This document shows positions 1-11,869 of a stretch of DNA of 64,000 bases, in pieces (the first letter of the stretch is position 1; each line of letters begins with the position of its first letter). The DNA is from Termitomyces sp. T153 (taxonomy: Eukaryota > Basidiomycota > Agaricomycetes > Agaricales > Lyophyllaceae), in NCBI GenBank assembly GCA_018296165.2, contig JACKQL020000029.1, forward strand, positions 434,001 through 498,000. Direction: 5' to 3'. Under the pieces are notes generated by a model, which was given only the letters and a program-made list of their open reading frames with translations, was not told the DNA's origin and did no database searches. Both the position numbers and the translations under genes were made by a program.

Positions 1-733
1 TTACAAACTATCTCTTGATATAATCAATAGCACTTTGGTTATGAGTCCTGCTGTGGAGGTCAATCTTTTTGCTTCTTGTTGATTGTTTGGTTTTCACAGT
101 TGTGTACCAGCAATATTATACCAGATGTGCAAACTCTATCCATTGGTTTGTAACATTCAGTTTTCATTTGTGTTTCACATTTTGATTCTTTGCAAGCATG
201 TTCTTTAGTTTGGCATCACCTGTGTTGATGGTTCAGTTGCCCATATGAATGCTGTTGACATTGTTTGTGTGTGTATTGGTAAGCAGTGGTTGATAAGGGC
301 ACAGATGGAGCATATGTGGTCATGGACAATCCATTGGTTTCCTGGCAGCCACTGTCCAGTTCCTTCCCATTGTCTCACTGCTCACAATAAAATTGGTCAT
401 TTGATTTTCCACAATATTTTCTATTGATGTTACAACAATCTCAAGGCACTCACAGGATGGTATTCCAATTGGACTTCATGTTTTTGTTCACAGTGTGCCC
501 TTGAGCTCAAGGTGATGCATGTGGGATGACACAATGTTCTCTGGCAGAGCCTACCTACTTATTTCAACCTGGTTGGATGGAATGCATTAAAAATGTCCAA
601 GAATGCAGTATGATGTGTGTTTTGTTCTATGTTGGTGTCTCATCTTGACCTAGGAGCATTTCTACCCTGCCTTCAAATATGAACATTGCAATAATATGTC
701 TTCATAGTTTGTCATTTTTGGCACTGGTATGTT
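1..733. other. No recognisable gene
   Basis: AT-rich sequence almost free of CpG. Only short open frames occur and none resembles a known protein. It is probably decayed repeat or upstream sequence of the F-box-like relic that follows. Confidence 0.5.
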
Positions 734-1789
734 TTGTTTCTTTTACCTACTGTCTTTTTCATCCTGTTTCACTGCATCATCTTTTGGACAACATTGCCCT
801 TTTATGATCAGAGATATACAAGTCGGGTCTCTGGTGAGATTGAGATTTTGTTCCACCTTTCATCTTCATTGTATCAAATTACATATGTAAGCATAGTAGC
901 AAAACTACATTGTGTTCAATATATCTCCTTTCTTACTCCTATAATACTAGATAGTAAATTGATGCAGCTGCCAAGAGATATTTTTAAACAAATTCTCTGT
1001 CAACTACATCTTCATGACCAATGCAACATCAGAAAGACATGCAAAATGTTACAGATTGTTGTGTGCAATCACATTGGTATGACTATTGAAAGGGTTTTAA
1101 ATGGACTTGGATTAGCAGGGGATAACATTCTTGACTTATTGAAAACAACAAAAAGTGTTATAGGAGGTTCAAGTGTCTTGCTTGTGCTCAATCCATGGAC
1201 CTTCTATCTGTGTAACCTCAAAATTTTCTGTCTGCTCAGACAATGTGCAACTATTGTGGATACTTTGGTAAACTTTCACAATTTAGTGGTGACCACCAGA
1301 TTGTTGGTTGTAAGGGCATAGTTTCTGGGTATGGCACAAGTTGTGAGGATTGAAATACTGAGGTGCAGTTGGGTGGAGGTAAACATTTTTGAGTCAACAA
1401 CACTTAATCCATTGGCACTGATGGTTGATTTCCATTCAACTGTCATAATGTTTATATTTCATTTGATGAGATATATTGTGCCTATCCAGAGCTAACGTTT
1501 GGATTCATGACCTTGATCAATATGCAGGTGGCAATAACAACCACTCTGGGTTGGTTTTCAAACTTGATTATGAAGTTTTTTGGGAGAGGCTACCAATTTG
1601 CAATGACCTTGGATGAAAGGGATAACAAAAAAACCTATGTCTGCAGTGAAGATCCATCATGCCCAGGTACAAAGCAAAAATTAATGGATAGCTACAGTTT
1701 TCAATGTTATTGGCACAATAGTATTGAGGGGTGTTACAACATTGCCAACTGTCCTCTATTAACTGCAGATATAAGTTAGCAATTTGCCC
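734..1789 (+). pseudogene. Degenerate F-box-like gene (copy 1)
   Basis: Two open frames (734-1321 and 1507-1779) joined by stop-interrupted sequence give one protein-like series. An F-box-like start at about 960 reads LPRDIFKQILCQLHLHD. It is followed by a stretch starting VIGGSSVLLVLNPW, then by VNIFEST and FHSTVIMF, and then a Cys-containing tail (CSEDPSCPGTK). This order of motifs is typical of a large agaricomycete family of F-box proteins with a nucleotidyltransferase-like fold after the F-box; that link is from memory of the family. Stops and frame changes interrupt it at about 1319, 1350 and 1490, so it is not functional. A second copy lies reversed at 21918-22555; both share the block ending QCATIV before a conserved hydrophobic run. 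Confidence 0.55.
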
Positions 1790-2958
1790 TTGAGTAAATT
1801 TCAATCATCATGACAGATTCATTCATGTACATGAAGATAGGATACAGATGCTGTATATTGATAGACTACATATTGAAAACAATTCTTGAAATATGATGAT
1901 CATTCATGATTTTGATGAAACTGCACTATTACAATGTAAAATGAAATATACTATTCAAAAATAAACACATACTCATTCCTCCTTGGTTGCATCAAATTTA
2001 TGCTGATTGAAATTGCTAACTGTCATCAATTGATGCTGAATGGATGCAAACTTGGCTCTCCATCAAAAATTGGTGCCCCCTATGCCATAACTCCAGACTT
2101 GGTTGTTTCTTTTCAACACATGTAATGTCATGACCATTGCTGTGCTATGTTTAAAACCTTGAATTGTGTGGTATTTGGAAGGAGTATGAGAATGGTTGCA
2201 CAACCTGTAATATGAAATGGTGTTTTATTACATTGGTTGAATAAATTACCTCCAGGAAAGAAAAAAAAACATTGAGCAGTAAGTAGCAGGTGTTGTGGCC
2301 AAAGAGGGCACCCTTCATGGTCAAAATCAATAGATACTGATCAATGGATACTGATGGTTTCAGATAGTAGCCCATGACCTTCATCAATATACGAGTATTA
2401 TTGTGACATTTCATCTGTGAAGGGCACCCTGTTCAGCCACACCACCTGCTACTCCTTGGTTTAATTGTATATCAAGTACATAAACAAATTACTGTGATAT
2501 GTTTTCTACCATAATGCAGTGATTGCATTTGTTCAAATCATATACTTCCAAAATGTTCAGGATCATTCAATAAGACCAGCTTGCCATCAGAAAAATGAAC
2601 AGAAGTAACATCAGATGGTATCAGGTCAGAGCACAAAGGAAAATAGCATGCAGGAAGAGGGTGAAGGGACATCACAGTAGAAAGACAAGGAAGTTCAAAC
2701 ATTGAAACAGTTTTATGTCCAATTGTCCAATTAAAATGCAAATATAATAATTATAAATAAAAAAGGGGTGCACATGTAAATTGAAAAAAAAAACATAACA
2801 TATACAATGAATCATGAGGAAAACAGGGAGAAGGGAGCAGGATTCTGACCAAATGGAATAGATGCTGCAGAGGATTGGTCTGAATGAGATGTGGTGTTGA
2901 CAGTGCAGTGTAGCACAAAAGCAGTAGAGAAAAAATAAACCAATAAACCAAATGGGCC
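1790..2958. other. Unannotated AT-rich repeat-like sequence
   Basis: No gene recognised. Positions about 2385-2455 resemble, in the opposite orientation, about 22421-22520: both carry a block beginning TTTCATCTGT followed by a similar run. The stretch therefore contains a dispersed repeat shared with the second F-box-like locus. CpG is nearly absent. Confidence 0.4.
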
Positions 2959-3252
2959 TGGAAAAAGTAATTGTTAAGGTATTCCAACATATCACATCAG
3001 CATTGTGCAATCACCTTTGGTAAATAGTAGTTTAGCCACTCACATATGTTTTATCACATGGGCATGCACTCTAACTAGCATTTAAGTATGTTCCAGATGT
3101 AGTAGCATGACATCTGGAAATACCACAGATACACCAAGTTCTTGCATCACTCAATCTAAGTCATTCTCTCTCTCTGATTGCACTTAGGTTGGTCTAACTG
3201 ATCAGTCACTGTATTTCCATTTTGTCATTTCCAAATAAACCCTGCCCGACCA
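2959..3252 (+). repeat. 5' LTR of a gag-only mini LTR element
   Basis: The first half matches 3901-4013: both contain AATTGTT(A/G)AGGTATT, then CAATCACCTTTGGT and a shared block ending CATGGGCATGCACTCT. The start is taken at TGGAAAAAG (the other copy has TGACAAAAG) and the end at CCGACCA, just before TTTGATATCATG, a plausible primer-binding region. Length is about 294 bp. A reversed fragment of the same LTR lies at 22573-22724. Confidence 0.65.
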
Positions 3253-3262
3253 ATTTGATATC

Positions 3263-3871
3263 ATGTCTCAGCACAACACCAAAACAACCCAGCAAGAGAT
3301 CAAACAGCTGACTAGAACCAACATTGTCACCTCCACTACTATCACTCAGCTATGGAGCTTGATTGTTGCCATCACATCAGCACTTCTCATCTTAATGCAA
3401 TAGTACTATGATAGCATCATGGACTTTATTGATGAGATTTACACCCACATCAACATACTTGAATCCACTGATCCCTCTGGCAGAGCCAATGTGGGGACTA
3501 ACTGCCCTGCTGCTACTACTGCCAAACTAACATCTTGTGACCCCACCAAGTGCATAAAATGCCATGCTCAAGGGCATAGCACCAATGCATGCTACTCCAA
3601 AGACCCTGCTACAGTTAGAAGATGATAGCAGCCAATTGAAAAGCATGCAGGAAATGCCAAATTGCTGGACAACTTGCCCCTGCACCCATTCCTAGCTGGT
3701 CACTACTGTTCCACCCAATACCCCCACAGCATGCATGCCCTTATAGCCCTGACAAGTTCATTAAATGTCATCTCTGAAGCCACAGAGCTCTGTAGACATG
3801 CAGTGCAATTATCCCATGATTGCTGCCAGGCCCATAAAGCCAAGGCAGTGACTTCTTTGCAACTCAAGTGA
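3263..3871 (+). pseudogene. Gag-like zinc-knuckle protein of the mini LTR element
   Basis: From the ATG at 3263, 11 bases past the 5' LTR, one reading frame of about 203 codons runs to 3871. It is broken only by stops at about 3401 and 3623-3628 that look like C-to-T changes of CAG or CGA codons. The N-terminal part is Thr/Gln-rich with a hydrophobic stretch (LWSLIVAITSALLIL). A CCHC zinc knuckle, CIKCHAQGHSTNAC (CX2CX4HX4C), sits near codons 95-108 and suggests a nucleic-acid-binding Gag. No protease, reverse transcriptase or integrase is present. It fills the whole space between the LTRs, so the element is non-autonomous and would have depended on another element for transposition. Confidence 0.6.
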
Positions 3872-3900
3872 TTCTTGACAGATATGTTGTCAAGGGGGAG

Positions 3901-4013
3901 TGACAAAAGTAATTGTTGAGGTATTTCAACATATTATATCAGCATTGCACAATCACCTTTGGTCAATAGTAGTTTGGCTGCTCACATATGTTTTATCACA
4001 TGGGCATGCACTC
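3901..4013 (+). repeat. Truncated 3' LTR of the mini LTR element
   Basis: Starts TGACAAAAGTAATTG directly after a polypurine tract (CAAGGGGGAG, ending 3900) and matches the first 113 bp of the LTR at 2959. It is cut at CATGCACTCT, where gypsy pol sequence begins. Confidence 0.65.
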
Positions 4014-5254
4014 TACAGCAGGAAAGCCTAGAGTTAGAAGCAAGTGTGAAGGAAACTGCATAAGTATTTTCTAAGAAATACAAACCTGTTGCTAGAAAAG
4101 TAAAACCTGCACTAGGGACCTTTTTTGAGGAATTTAGAATTGAAAAGTGTATCATTGGAGATCCACTAACAGACATGCCACAGTTGGACCCAAATCCACC
4201 TGAATTCAAACCCATAGAGAGGTACACTGCTGAGTGCAAGAAGATCATTGACCAAGTACATAGTGATGGTTTCTTGTAGCTAGAGGAGATGAAGGCAGTA
4301 CATCATTTAATGATGCTACAAAATGAGGCTTTTGGATGGGATGATTCTCAAAGAGGTAGGCTCAAGGAGAAAGTTTTCCTTCCTGTGGTGATGCTAGTCA
4401 TTCCTCACATTCCTTGGGTATTGAAGAAGAACATTCCCATTGCTCCTAGACTCAGAGATAAAATCTGCCAGATGATAAAGCAAAAAACATTCTGAATTGC
4501 CACTAGCAACTGAAGAGTTAGCTAGTAGTTACTTTGCTAGCAGAGTTTGTGGAGGAATCTTTGACTTGTGGGATATGATAAGAGTGTTGGATGTAAAATC
4601 TAGGGACTATACCACCTTTCAGACACTCTTGGGTGCTCTAAAGCTAGTAACCCTGCCAATGAGCTGGACAAATTCAGTACTAATCTTTCATAATGACATT
4701 ACCTTCATCTTGAAAGATGAGATACCTCATGTAACTTGGCTATATATTGATGATATGCCAATCAGAGGTTTACCTTGTAGGTATGAATTGCTAGATGAAG
4801 ACTATGAGGGTATTCCAGAAAATCCAGGCATTAGGAGATTTGTATGGAAGCATCTGCAGAATGTGTATAGGGTGTTACAAAGAATCAAATATGCTAGAGG
4901 AACTTTCTATGGAAAGAAGTCAGTAGTCTGTGCAGATGAGATCATAGTGGCAAGCAGTTGGCCATTATTATGAGGTGGAGTGATTGCCAAGATAAGTCAG
5001 ATGTCAGAGCTTCCTTAGGTACTTGTGGTGCCTTTAGAATGTTTATTAAAGATGCAAAGTGGCTGCACCCATCAACATGTTGATTCAAAATCATTTGTTT
5101 GAAGTGAGGAACAGCAGTCAGCAATGGCTCAGTTAAAAAATTGCTAGTTGCAAGTGCATCTCTAAAACTACTTGACTATAAGTCAGGAGGGGCAGTGGTC
5201 CTATCAGTTGACACTTCTTGGATAAGAGTGCACTTTGGAATATTTTTCAGGGGA
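4014..5254 (+). pseudogene. Gypsy-like pol fragment (reverse transcriptase / RNase H)
   Basis: Translated pieces follow the order of an agaricomycete Ty3/gypsy-related polyprotein. About 4084-4270 contains KPALGTF and ERYTAE, then come MMLQNEAFGWDDS (from 4304) and VIPHIPWVLK (from 4414). A reverse transcriptase block follows at 4497-4973 (YTTFQTLLGALKLVTLPM, then HVTWLYIDDMPIRG, a YIDD-type catalytic box). A connection/RNase H-like part runs 4974-5240 (DVRAFLGTCGAFRMF; VVLSVDTSW). Stops and frame breaks occur at about 4279, 4494 and 4974. Both ends are cut: at 4014 by the mini LTR element and at 5255 by the LTR of the next gypsy element. No LTR of its own was found. Confidence 0.75.
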
Positions 5255-5680
5255 TGTCCCACTCTCCCTCCATCCCATTCTCCCTCCTTATGGTTTTTGT
5301 TTATTCTCCTTTGCTTTTCTTATCTGCTGCTCCCATTTTCAGCCCTCAGGCTGCACCAGTTCTGTGTCTGTAATTCAAACAAGTGTTGCCCCTTCTATAC
5401 TGCCTCTTATCAAACCCCTGGATTGTACTCTCAACCAAGGGCTATTCTTTGGTCATAGTCATGTGCCAGGAGTCTGGAGATCAAAGCCATTTACAATGGA
5501 TTTTTTCTTTGGATTGGACTCTGGATTTGGCTGTTGTTGAGTGTTTTCCCCAGAAGCTCTAGAGTAAATTTTCCAAACACTGGCATTGGAAATCAGACTT
5601 GTTCCCTTTGGATCTCTCTCTTTCAAGTAAGTAGCTAGAAATATAGAACTTCTTGTAGATGCTAAATAGACTTTGGATCT
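5255..5680 (+). repeat. 5' LTR of gypsy E (first part)
   Basis: Matches 17440-17905 over its length, including the shared CTGTGTCTGTAATTCA-type block and GAAGCTCTAGAGTAAAT. The remaining about 50 bp of this LTR lie at 12165-12215, beyond the copia insertion. The 3' copy has about 65 extra bp near 17585-17645. Confidence 0.85.
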
Positions 5681-5973
5681 TCTTATAGGACATTGTCTAT
5701 CTATGCTCAGCTCCTTAGTATTACATGTTTCTCTGTCCACATTTGGGTCATGTCAACATGTCAACTACCTTAGTTGTTCTCCCTCATCAGGCAGACTCTA
5801 AGGTAGTGAGTCACTCTTGCTTTTTGTATTAGTTGTCCCATATTGAATAGGCAGTATGTAGATCTGGATTTCTGTCTACTTAGGTATGATCAATACAGTT
5901 GTTCTCCCTCATCAGGCAGACTCTGAGGTGATCTTCATTTCTATCTACTTAGGTTCTCAGATATGGGCCAGCA
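5681..5973 (+). repeat. 5' LTR of copia D
   Basis: Begins TCTTATAGGACAT (the 3' copy has TGTTATAGAACAT) and ends GGGCCAGCA. It contains two copies of the motif TTGTTCTCCCTCATCAGGCA, as does the 3' LTR. GGTTATGAGCGTCC follows immediately and is the likely primer binding site. Confidence 0.85.
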
Positions 5974-6144
5974 GGTTATGAGCGTCCTTTAGTCAATTGC
6001 TGTGTACCATCTGAACTACTGGGACAACTCACTTCTTGTTCTATTCCTTTCTCAATTGCATCTCTCAGCTAGGGTCTTGTTTTGCCTCTGTCATCATACT
6101 GTTCTTCAATTGTTTTTGGTCACTCTCTTCAGTTGTGGTGCTAC

Positions 6145-7956
6145 GTCAGGATCATCATCTGATCCCTTTGCTACTCAGCAACCCTCTGCTGCACAGGTCC
6201 CACTATCTTTGCACTTGGATCCAGTGATTGTATCTTCTGGTTAGCCACCCCAGTCTGTCCAGCCTCCTTTTCCTCATGATATTCCTCCTCATTTTTCTAT
6301 TTTACCATCAAACTCATCTACTACTTTAGTACCTGATTCTTCTCTTTTTCCTGGTAAATTTCAGCATATACATCAACCTCATATTCCATCTTTTCTCAGT
6401 TTTGGTGTGGTTCTCAAAACTCCCATGCCTTTTGGCCCTTGACCTCCTTCTTCTTTTTCTATTGCTGCACCTGTTTCTTCTTGTCCTTTGTCTGCTCCTG
6501 CTACTTCTCCTCCTGTGTTGTCTTTCTTGCATCCCTCTGTTGTTTCTTCTCAGGTTTCTTCTCCTTTAGTTTCTGTTCCTTCTGCAGATTTTTCTAATTT
6601 GGTTACTCCTCATCCTTCTTTTACACATACTGTACCTCTTCCTCTGTTTGCTCAATCTTCTCCTCCTGATTTTGACTCTTCTACCTTACCTTCTCCTTTT
6701 CTTTGTTTGGCTTCTGCATTGCCTCCCCCTCTTCCTCCTCATCTACCTCCACCTCTATCTATGGTTCCAGTTTTTCCTTCTGCTTACAATCCTCCACCTG
6801 TTGTGTCACAGTTATATGCTCCACATCCACAAACTTATGCTGCAGCATCTCCTCAGGCTTATGCTGCAGCCCCCGCTCTCTCTGTTCTTTCTGGCCACTC
6901 TCATAACTTTTACTATCCTTATAATCAATACTGTTTTCCTGATATTGTTCAATTTCCTCCAGCCACTCAGCCAGTTGCTTGCACACCTTCTATTGAGTCT
7001 TCTTCTTCTGATACAAAACTCCCTCCTATTAATACCCTTCCTTGTCTTCCTTCTTTGGCAGACTGGGGTTCTTGGTACAACATGGTCATGATGCTGGTGG
7101 ATCATCTTGGCTTGACTGGCCACTTGTGTCCAGTTCTGCCCTCTGGTGTGCTCTCTAATCTGACTTGTGAGGTTGTTGTTCCTCCTCCTTTCTATGAATT
7201 TTTGATGCCAGCTGAACAACTCACATATTGTAATCTCCAGAAGAATGACACTATGTGCTCCTATGTCCTTATAGGGAAACTATCTCCTGAGATCTTGAAT
7301 TCACTTCCTTCTTGGTGTGGTGGTCCCCACAATCTCCTTGTGCTTACAGCTTACAACATCCTGGACATACTCCATTGTCACTACAGTGTTGGTAGTGTGG
7401 CTAGTGCATAGAAGCTGAAGGAATCTATTTTTGCATACCCCTGCATAATTTGCACCATTCTGACCTATGTTCAGGCTTGGCATACAGCTGTCAACCAACT
7501 TACTAGCATGCACTAGGACTTCTCTGCCTACAAATAAATTCAGAAATTTATAGATTGTATTCCAAATTATCTGTCCTTCAATACTATTTGAGACTGTGTT
7601 CACATGCTGTGAAAAAATAATCCTCTTGGTACCTTCACTTTTACAGAGCTGGCCAATGAGATCATTGAGATTGATATCAATATTTGTTATTATCAGGGTG
7701 CCCAGGATATAAAGGATTTGAAGTCATCTTTCTTTTCTATACCTCCCTCTTCCAGTTTGGCCTCTATTCCACCAGATCCTCCCCCTCCTTGGCATGCTCC
7801 TGATCCTTCTCACAACACTTCTAGTCAACCTCATGCAAATGTTGCTACTTCCAAGCCTATACTTGAATTGTTACCTACTCCTCAGTCTTTTCTTCCTGAC
7901 ATTAATAATGACACATCTCCTACCACTGTAGTTGATGGTGATATGCTCCCATGCCA
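6145..7956 (+). pseudogene. Copia D Gag, degenerate
   Basis: A Pro/Ser-rich N-terminal part (about 6145-6960) in one frame, with stops near 6241 and 6440, leads into a copia-type Gag core. Recognisable pieces are LADWGSWYNMVMMLVDHLG (7049 on), VQAWHTAVNQLTS (about 7471) and a later LGTFTFTELANEI (7627 on), in the usual copia Gag order. Stops interrupt it at 7411 and several later points. The frame then meets the solo LTR at 7962. The Pro/Ser-rich leader gives shadow frames with long hydrophobic runs, which are not genes. Confidence 0.7.
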
Positions 7957-7961
7957 CCTAG

Positions 7962-9557
7962 TGTCATGACCTGCTCCCTGGACCCCTGACCTTGTTTCCA
8001 GCTACTCTGCTCCTCTGGAGTTACCTCCAATGCCTCCTCAAACTCCTCCCAACTTTCATCAGCCCATAACACCTACTCTGAGTAATTCTGACACTTCTCC
8101 AGCAAACTCTAATGCCCCCTGGCTAACCCTGATGCCTTCCCTACAGCTGTCAATGCTTCCCCTGACTCTTCTGAGCCCCTAGAACCCTCCCCCACTGTTT
8201 CTAACTCTAGCATATGTCACTAGCTCATCACTCTAGTTTACCCAACCAACTCCAGAGCATCACAACAGCCTTAAGACAGCCTGCATTCTTGACTGATCCT
8301 ATCAGAATATCACTGTGGCCCATTCCCTGATAGCAACCAACACCTGTTAACTCTGTGCAGCTCTGATGAGTCCTGCTGCCAGACTCACTGTCCCCTGGAG
8401 CTCTTCAGTAGTCAGTATATACATAATAGAGTAGCATCCCATACTCCAGTCTTAATATTGCTTAACATTACCTATGGTCTGATTGTTTCTATCTTGTGTT
8501 TCATGTTCCATGTTACATTTCCCTTTCTCTCAGTCTTCCAGTCTTGTCTTGTCTCCAGTTCTATTATTGTTCTTGTTCTTGTCTCATATTGACCATGACT
8601 CTCTCCATGGACTGCCCAACTAGAGCCCCAGAGGTCAGGGGATACACCATGGGACCTGGGGGTACTGCCATTACCTGCTCCCCTTGCACCTGCTTACTCA
8701 GCCCCACCTCTGGCAAGGGAGATGCTCTCTGCTTATCCTTGTCATGTGCTGCAGGGCTCCTCCCTCTATTCACTCTGCAGGGGCCTGATCTTCATTGGAG
8801 GCTGCCTTGTGCTACCTCCTCCCCCTACTCCAGAACCCCACCCCAACACTCTGCCCTTCCACCCCTCCTCCAGCTGTGCCATGATCCATCCTTGATCCCA
8901 CCCTTGCTCTGCCTTGACACAAGTGGCATGCCAGCTCAGGGCAATGAAGCACTTCTCATGCTGCAAACAACACTAAAGGCACACCAACATGTCCTGCCAC
9001 ACTCCTGACACCAGCTCCTTGAATTCACACTGCTCCCCCTATTGGGTGCAGAATGTTCTGCTTGAATTTATTTTTGTTCTTGTTTCAATCTTGTTTTGTC
9101 TTGTTCAACTCTGTTTTCATTATCATGTTCAAAGTCCTCCCAACTTTAATGCCTTTACAAACTCTGCACTTATGGTTACAATCTTCAAACATTCTCTAAA
9201 CCAACTCTGGACTTTGCTATTTGCTTGGCCCCAAAACCCATCAAAATCCATTGATTCCCCCATCAAGCTCCAACCTGCTCCCATCACTCATATAGCCTCT
9301 GCTTACCCCACACCTTCAATACTTGCTTCCAGACTTGGACCTAGCACTTCATCAAGTCTGACCCCCTTCTCCACAACTTGTCCCAAACCTCTCCAGACCA
9401 CCCCAGACTTGTTTGGGTCACTACTCATTGCTTATCCTCACAAGTACCCAATGTCTAGACCTTCTCCAAATGCCAACTTATCAGTGCAGGATATCACATC
9501 TGCCTAGTAAGGATTTGCCCAGTATAGCTGAGCTCCCATGGTTAGCAGAACCTGACA
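7962..9557 (+). repeat. Solo LTR of the self-priming gypsy family, with 0.46-kb internal insertion
   Basis: Starts TGTCATGACC and ends CCTGACA, with a perfect 5-bp duplication CCTAG on both sides (7957-7961, 9558-9562). It matches the LTRs at 27329, 33054 and 39142 (TATATA box near 8415; TCTTAATATTGCTTAAC at 8449 on). It is 1596 bp long instead of about 1143-1174, because about 8592-9054 is unrelated to the other LTRs. That stretch encodes, on the minus strand, pieces of the family's antisense accessory protein (QGWDQGWIMAQLEEGWKGRV; KQRASPLPEVG). Confidence 0.85.
8592..9054 (-). pseudogene. Accessory antisense gene fragment inside the solo LTR
   Basis: Minus-strand reading gives MQHEKCFIALSWHATCVKAE, then QGWDQGWIMAQLEEGWKGRV, then KQRASPLPEVG, then AVPPGPMVYPLTSGALVG. 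The same series is encoded at 38122-38403 (minus) and 40805-41134 (plus), where it lies in the 3' internal region of the full elements. The orientation relative to the LTR is the same as in those elements. The edges are estimated by where LTR similarity stops and resumes. Confidence 0.7.
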
Positions 9558-9562
9558 CCTAG

Positions 9563-10335
9563 TGCCATGCAGGAAACCTAAAAAGATGAACTATGACTAG
9601 TCACTAGATAGAGTAGCTGGCAGTAGGAAGTTGATAATGAGGGCAAGTTAGTAACCATTCCAAAGAACAAGAGCTAATGGATGCAGAGTGAAGGAGAAGT
9701 GCAAAGAGTTGCTATTGCTAGCCTAAGTCACTAGATGGTAATGGAGAGTCACTAAACAAAGAAAGGGAAAAAGAATGAAAGCAAAAGAGTCACTAAAAAA
9801 GGAAAACTAAGCAGTAAAAGGAGAGTTGGGAAGAGAAAGGGGGAGTGACAATAAAGAGACTGAAAGGAGTATGAATGCAAACTAGTTGCTAGCCATAGTC
9901 ACTAGCATTGCTAAGTTGAAATAATGTTAAGGGCATCTACAGTTGGTACCACACTAAGTCAAAGTTAAGGTTGGCAAAACTGTTGCTAAGTTGTTGTTGA
10001 TAGTGAGTGAAAGAGCAAAATGAAATCTTGAGCTGGTAAGCTTAGAGAAAGAGAGGGGAATGGTACTCTGTTTGTTGTATGTGGTCTCTATGTACAGGCA
10101 GTATTTATACTGTTCATATAGTATAGTATAAGAAAGGAGATAGTAGTCACCTCCAGCAACAGTGTCTGCCAAAGTGTTTATGACACATATGAGGTGTTAA
10201 TCTGGTAACCAAGTAAAAAGTAAGCAAGGTCAATGTGATGTATAAAGATAATAAATCTCAAGAAAAGAGCATCTCTGAGCCAAAAATGGTGCTCAGCAAC
10301 AAGTGAGTCTTATCACTGGGTTGCAAAGCTATTGG
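9563..10335. other. Unrecognised purine-rich segment within copia D
   Basis: It occupies the place where copia protease and integrase would lie but shows no integrase-like protein in any frame. It carries five copies of AGTCACTA between about 9600 and 9900, and a promoter-like TATA-rich run at about 10097-10133. It may be a further decayed LTR or a non-autonomous insertion. Confidence 0.4.
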
Positions 10336-11864
10336 TGTTTGTTGGGTCTATGCTTATAAGCTAAATCCAGATGGTTCCATCATACACAGTAAAGAAAAGC
10401 TAGGCTTGTTGCTCAGGGATTCAGTCAACAACCCAAAGATTATGGTTCTATATATGCCCCAGTTACCAAGATGGTGAGCATTCACATTGTTCTTGCATTT
10501 GCAGCCCTTCATGAACTGGAATTGTTCTTTTTTTGATGTTAAAACTGCTTTTCTTAATGCTTCTATATTCCATGAGATATACTGTAAACAGATTCCTAGA
10601 TTTTTCCTGATGCAAATCCAAAAAAAGTCAAATGGGTTCTGAGGGCACTGTATGGGCTCAAGCAGGCTTCTCACAAATAATATGCTGTACTATGTGAGGT
10701 TCTCAAGTCTCTTGGTCTCACATGGTGTGAGGTTGATCATGCTGTATTCTTTGGTCAATTTTTGGTTCCTCCTGACCTATCCATTCCTGCATTACCTGAT
10801 GGTGTGCAGAGCTAATCATCATATGCATTCATGTTGACAATGGATTGAATGCGACAAACTCTAAAGCTTTATAGGATTGGGTCTTACTCAAAATGAATAA
10901 GAAGTTTTGAGTCATTGACTCAAGTGCAGTAATGCTTTATCTAGGCATTCACATTGATCATGGTTGCAAACATTGAAAACTCTGGCTTTCACAGAAAGGC
11001 TTTATTCTTGACCTTCTTTTGACTTATCACCTTCTCAATGCATCTCCTCTATCACTTCCTCTTGCACATCAACTCAGTGATCTCCCTGATGCACCATCAA
11101 ACTCTCTACCCTAGCTGACAGCAAGATCAGGATTCATTACCAGTGTTTTAGTTGGTTCAATCCTTTATTTGAGCCTCTGCACTCATCCTGATTTGGCATT
11201 TACTGCTATGTCTCTGAGTCAATATAATGCAAATCCAACCCATGCATACCTACTTGGAGCCAAATAAGTTCTTTGATACATCTCAGAGACCCACAATCTT
11301 GTTTTAGAATACAATTATAGTCATCCACCTAGGGATCTGCCTACTTGTCTTGTTTTTTCAGCAAATTTTGGTGTCATGGACACTGATTGGGCATCTGACT
11401 CACTGAATTGTTGTAGTGTATCTGGGTATGCCTTCTTATATTCCAGTCTTATTTCTTGGTCTTTGATTTGTCAAAAGTTAGTCACATTATCTTTTACTGA
11501 AGTGGAATACATGGCCATGTCCCATGCTATGCAAGAAGCCCTTTCAATTTGATATTTCCTCAATACCCTTGATATACCTGTTCCTCAACCATTTCCAATA
11601 TTTTGTGACAATCACAGTGACTGGATATAGCAAACTCAGACTCAATCACCTCTCACTTGAAACACATTGATATTTGTTATCATTTCATTCATGAACATTT
11701 CTCTTCTAGTTCTTTTTCCACTTCTTAGATGCCTACTACTGAAATCATTGCTGATATTCTTACAAAGCCTCTGTCAAAAGAACTCCACTATAGATTCATA
11801 CCAGCTCAAGAACTTGTTTCAAGATTCTGATATTATTTCAACTATGACACTTCATCACTAATGG
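10336..11864 (+). pseudogene. Copia D reverse transcriptase / RNase H, degenerate
   Basis: Plus-strand pieces follow a copia reverse transcriptase: WVYAYKLNPDGSIIHSKEK (from 10339), FFDVKTAFLNASI (10528 on), NPKK followed by a decayed LRALYGL-type region, and a remnant of the catalytic box (MHSCXQW region, near 10830). RNase H-like sequence follows (VEYMA-type stretch near 11500; EIIADILTKPLSKELHYR near 11740). Stop codons and frame changes are frequent. The end abuts the 3' LTR after the G-rich tract AATGGGG. Confidence 0.75.
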
Positions 11865-11869
11865 GGTTG

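Noticed and set aside
6648..7091. Leu-rich 147-codon plus frame resembling a membrane protein
   Set aside because: It is a frame shadow of the Pro/Ser-rich Gag leader of copia D (CTT/TCT-rich sequence).
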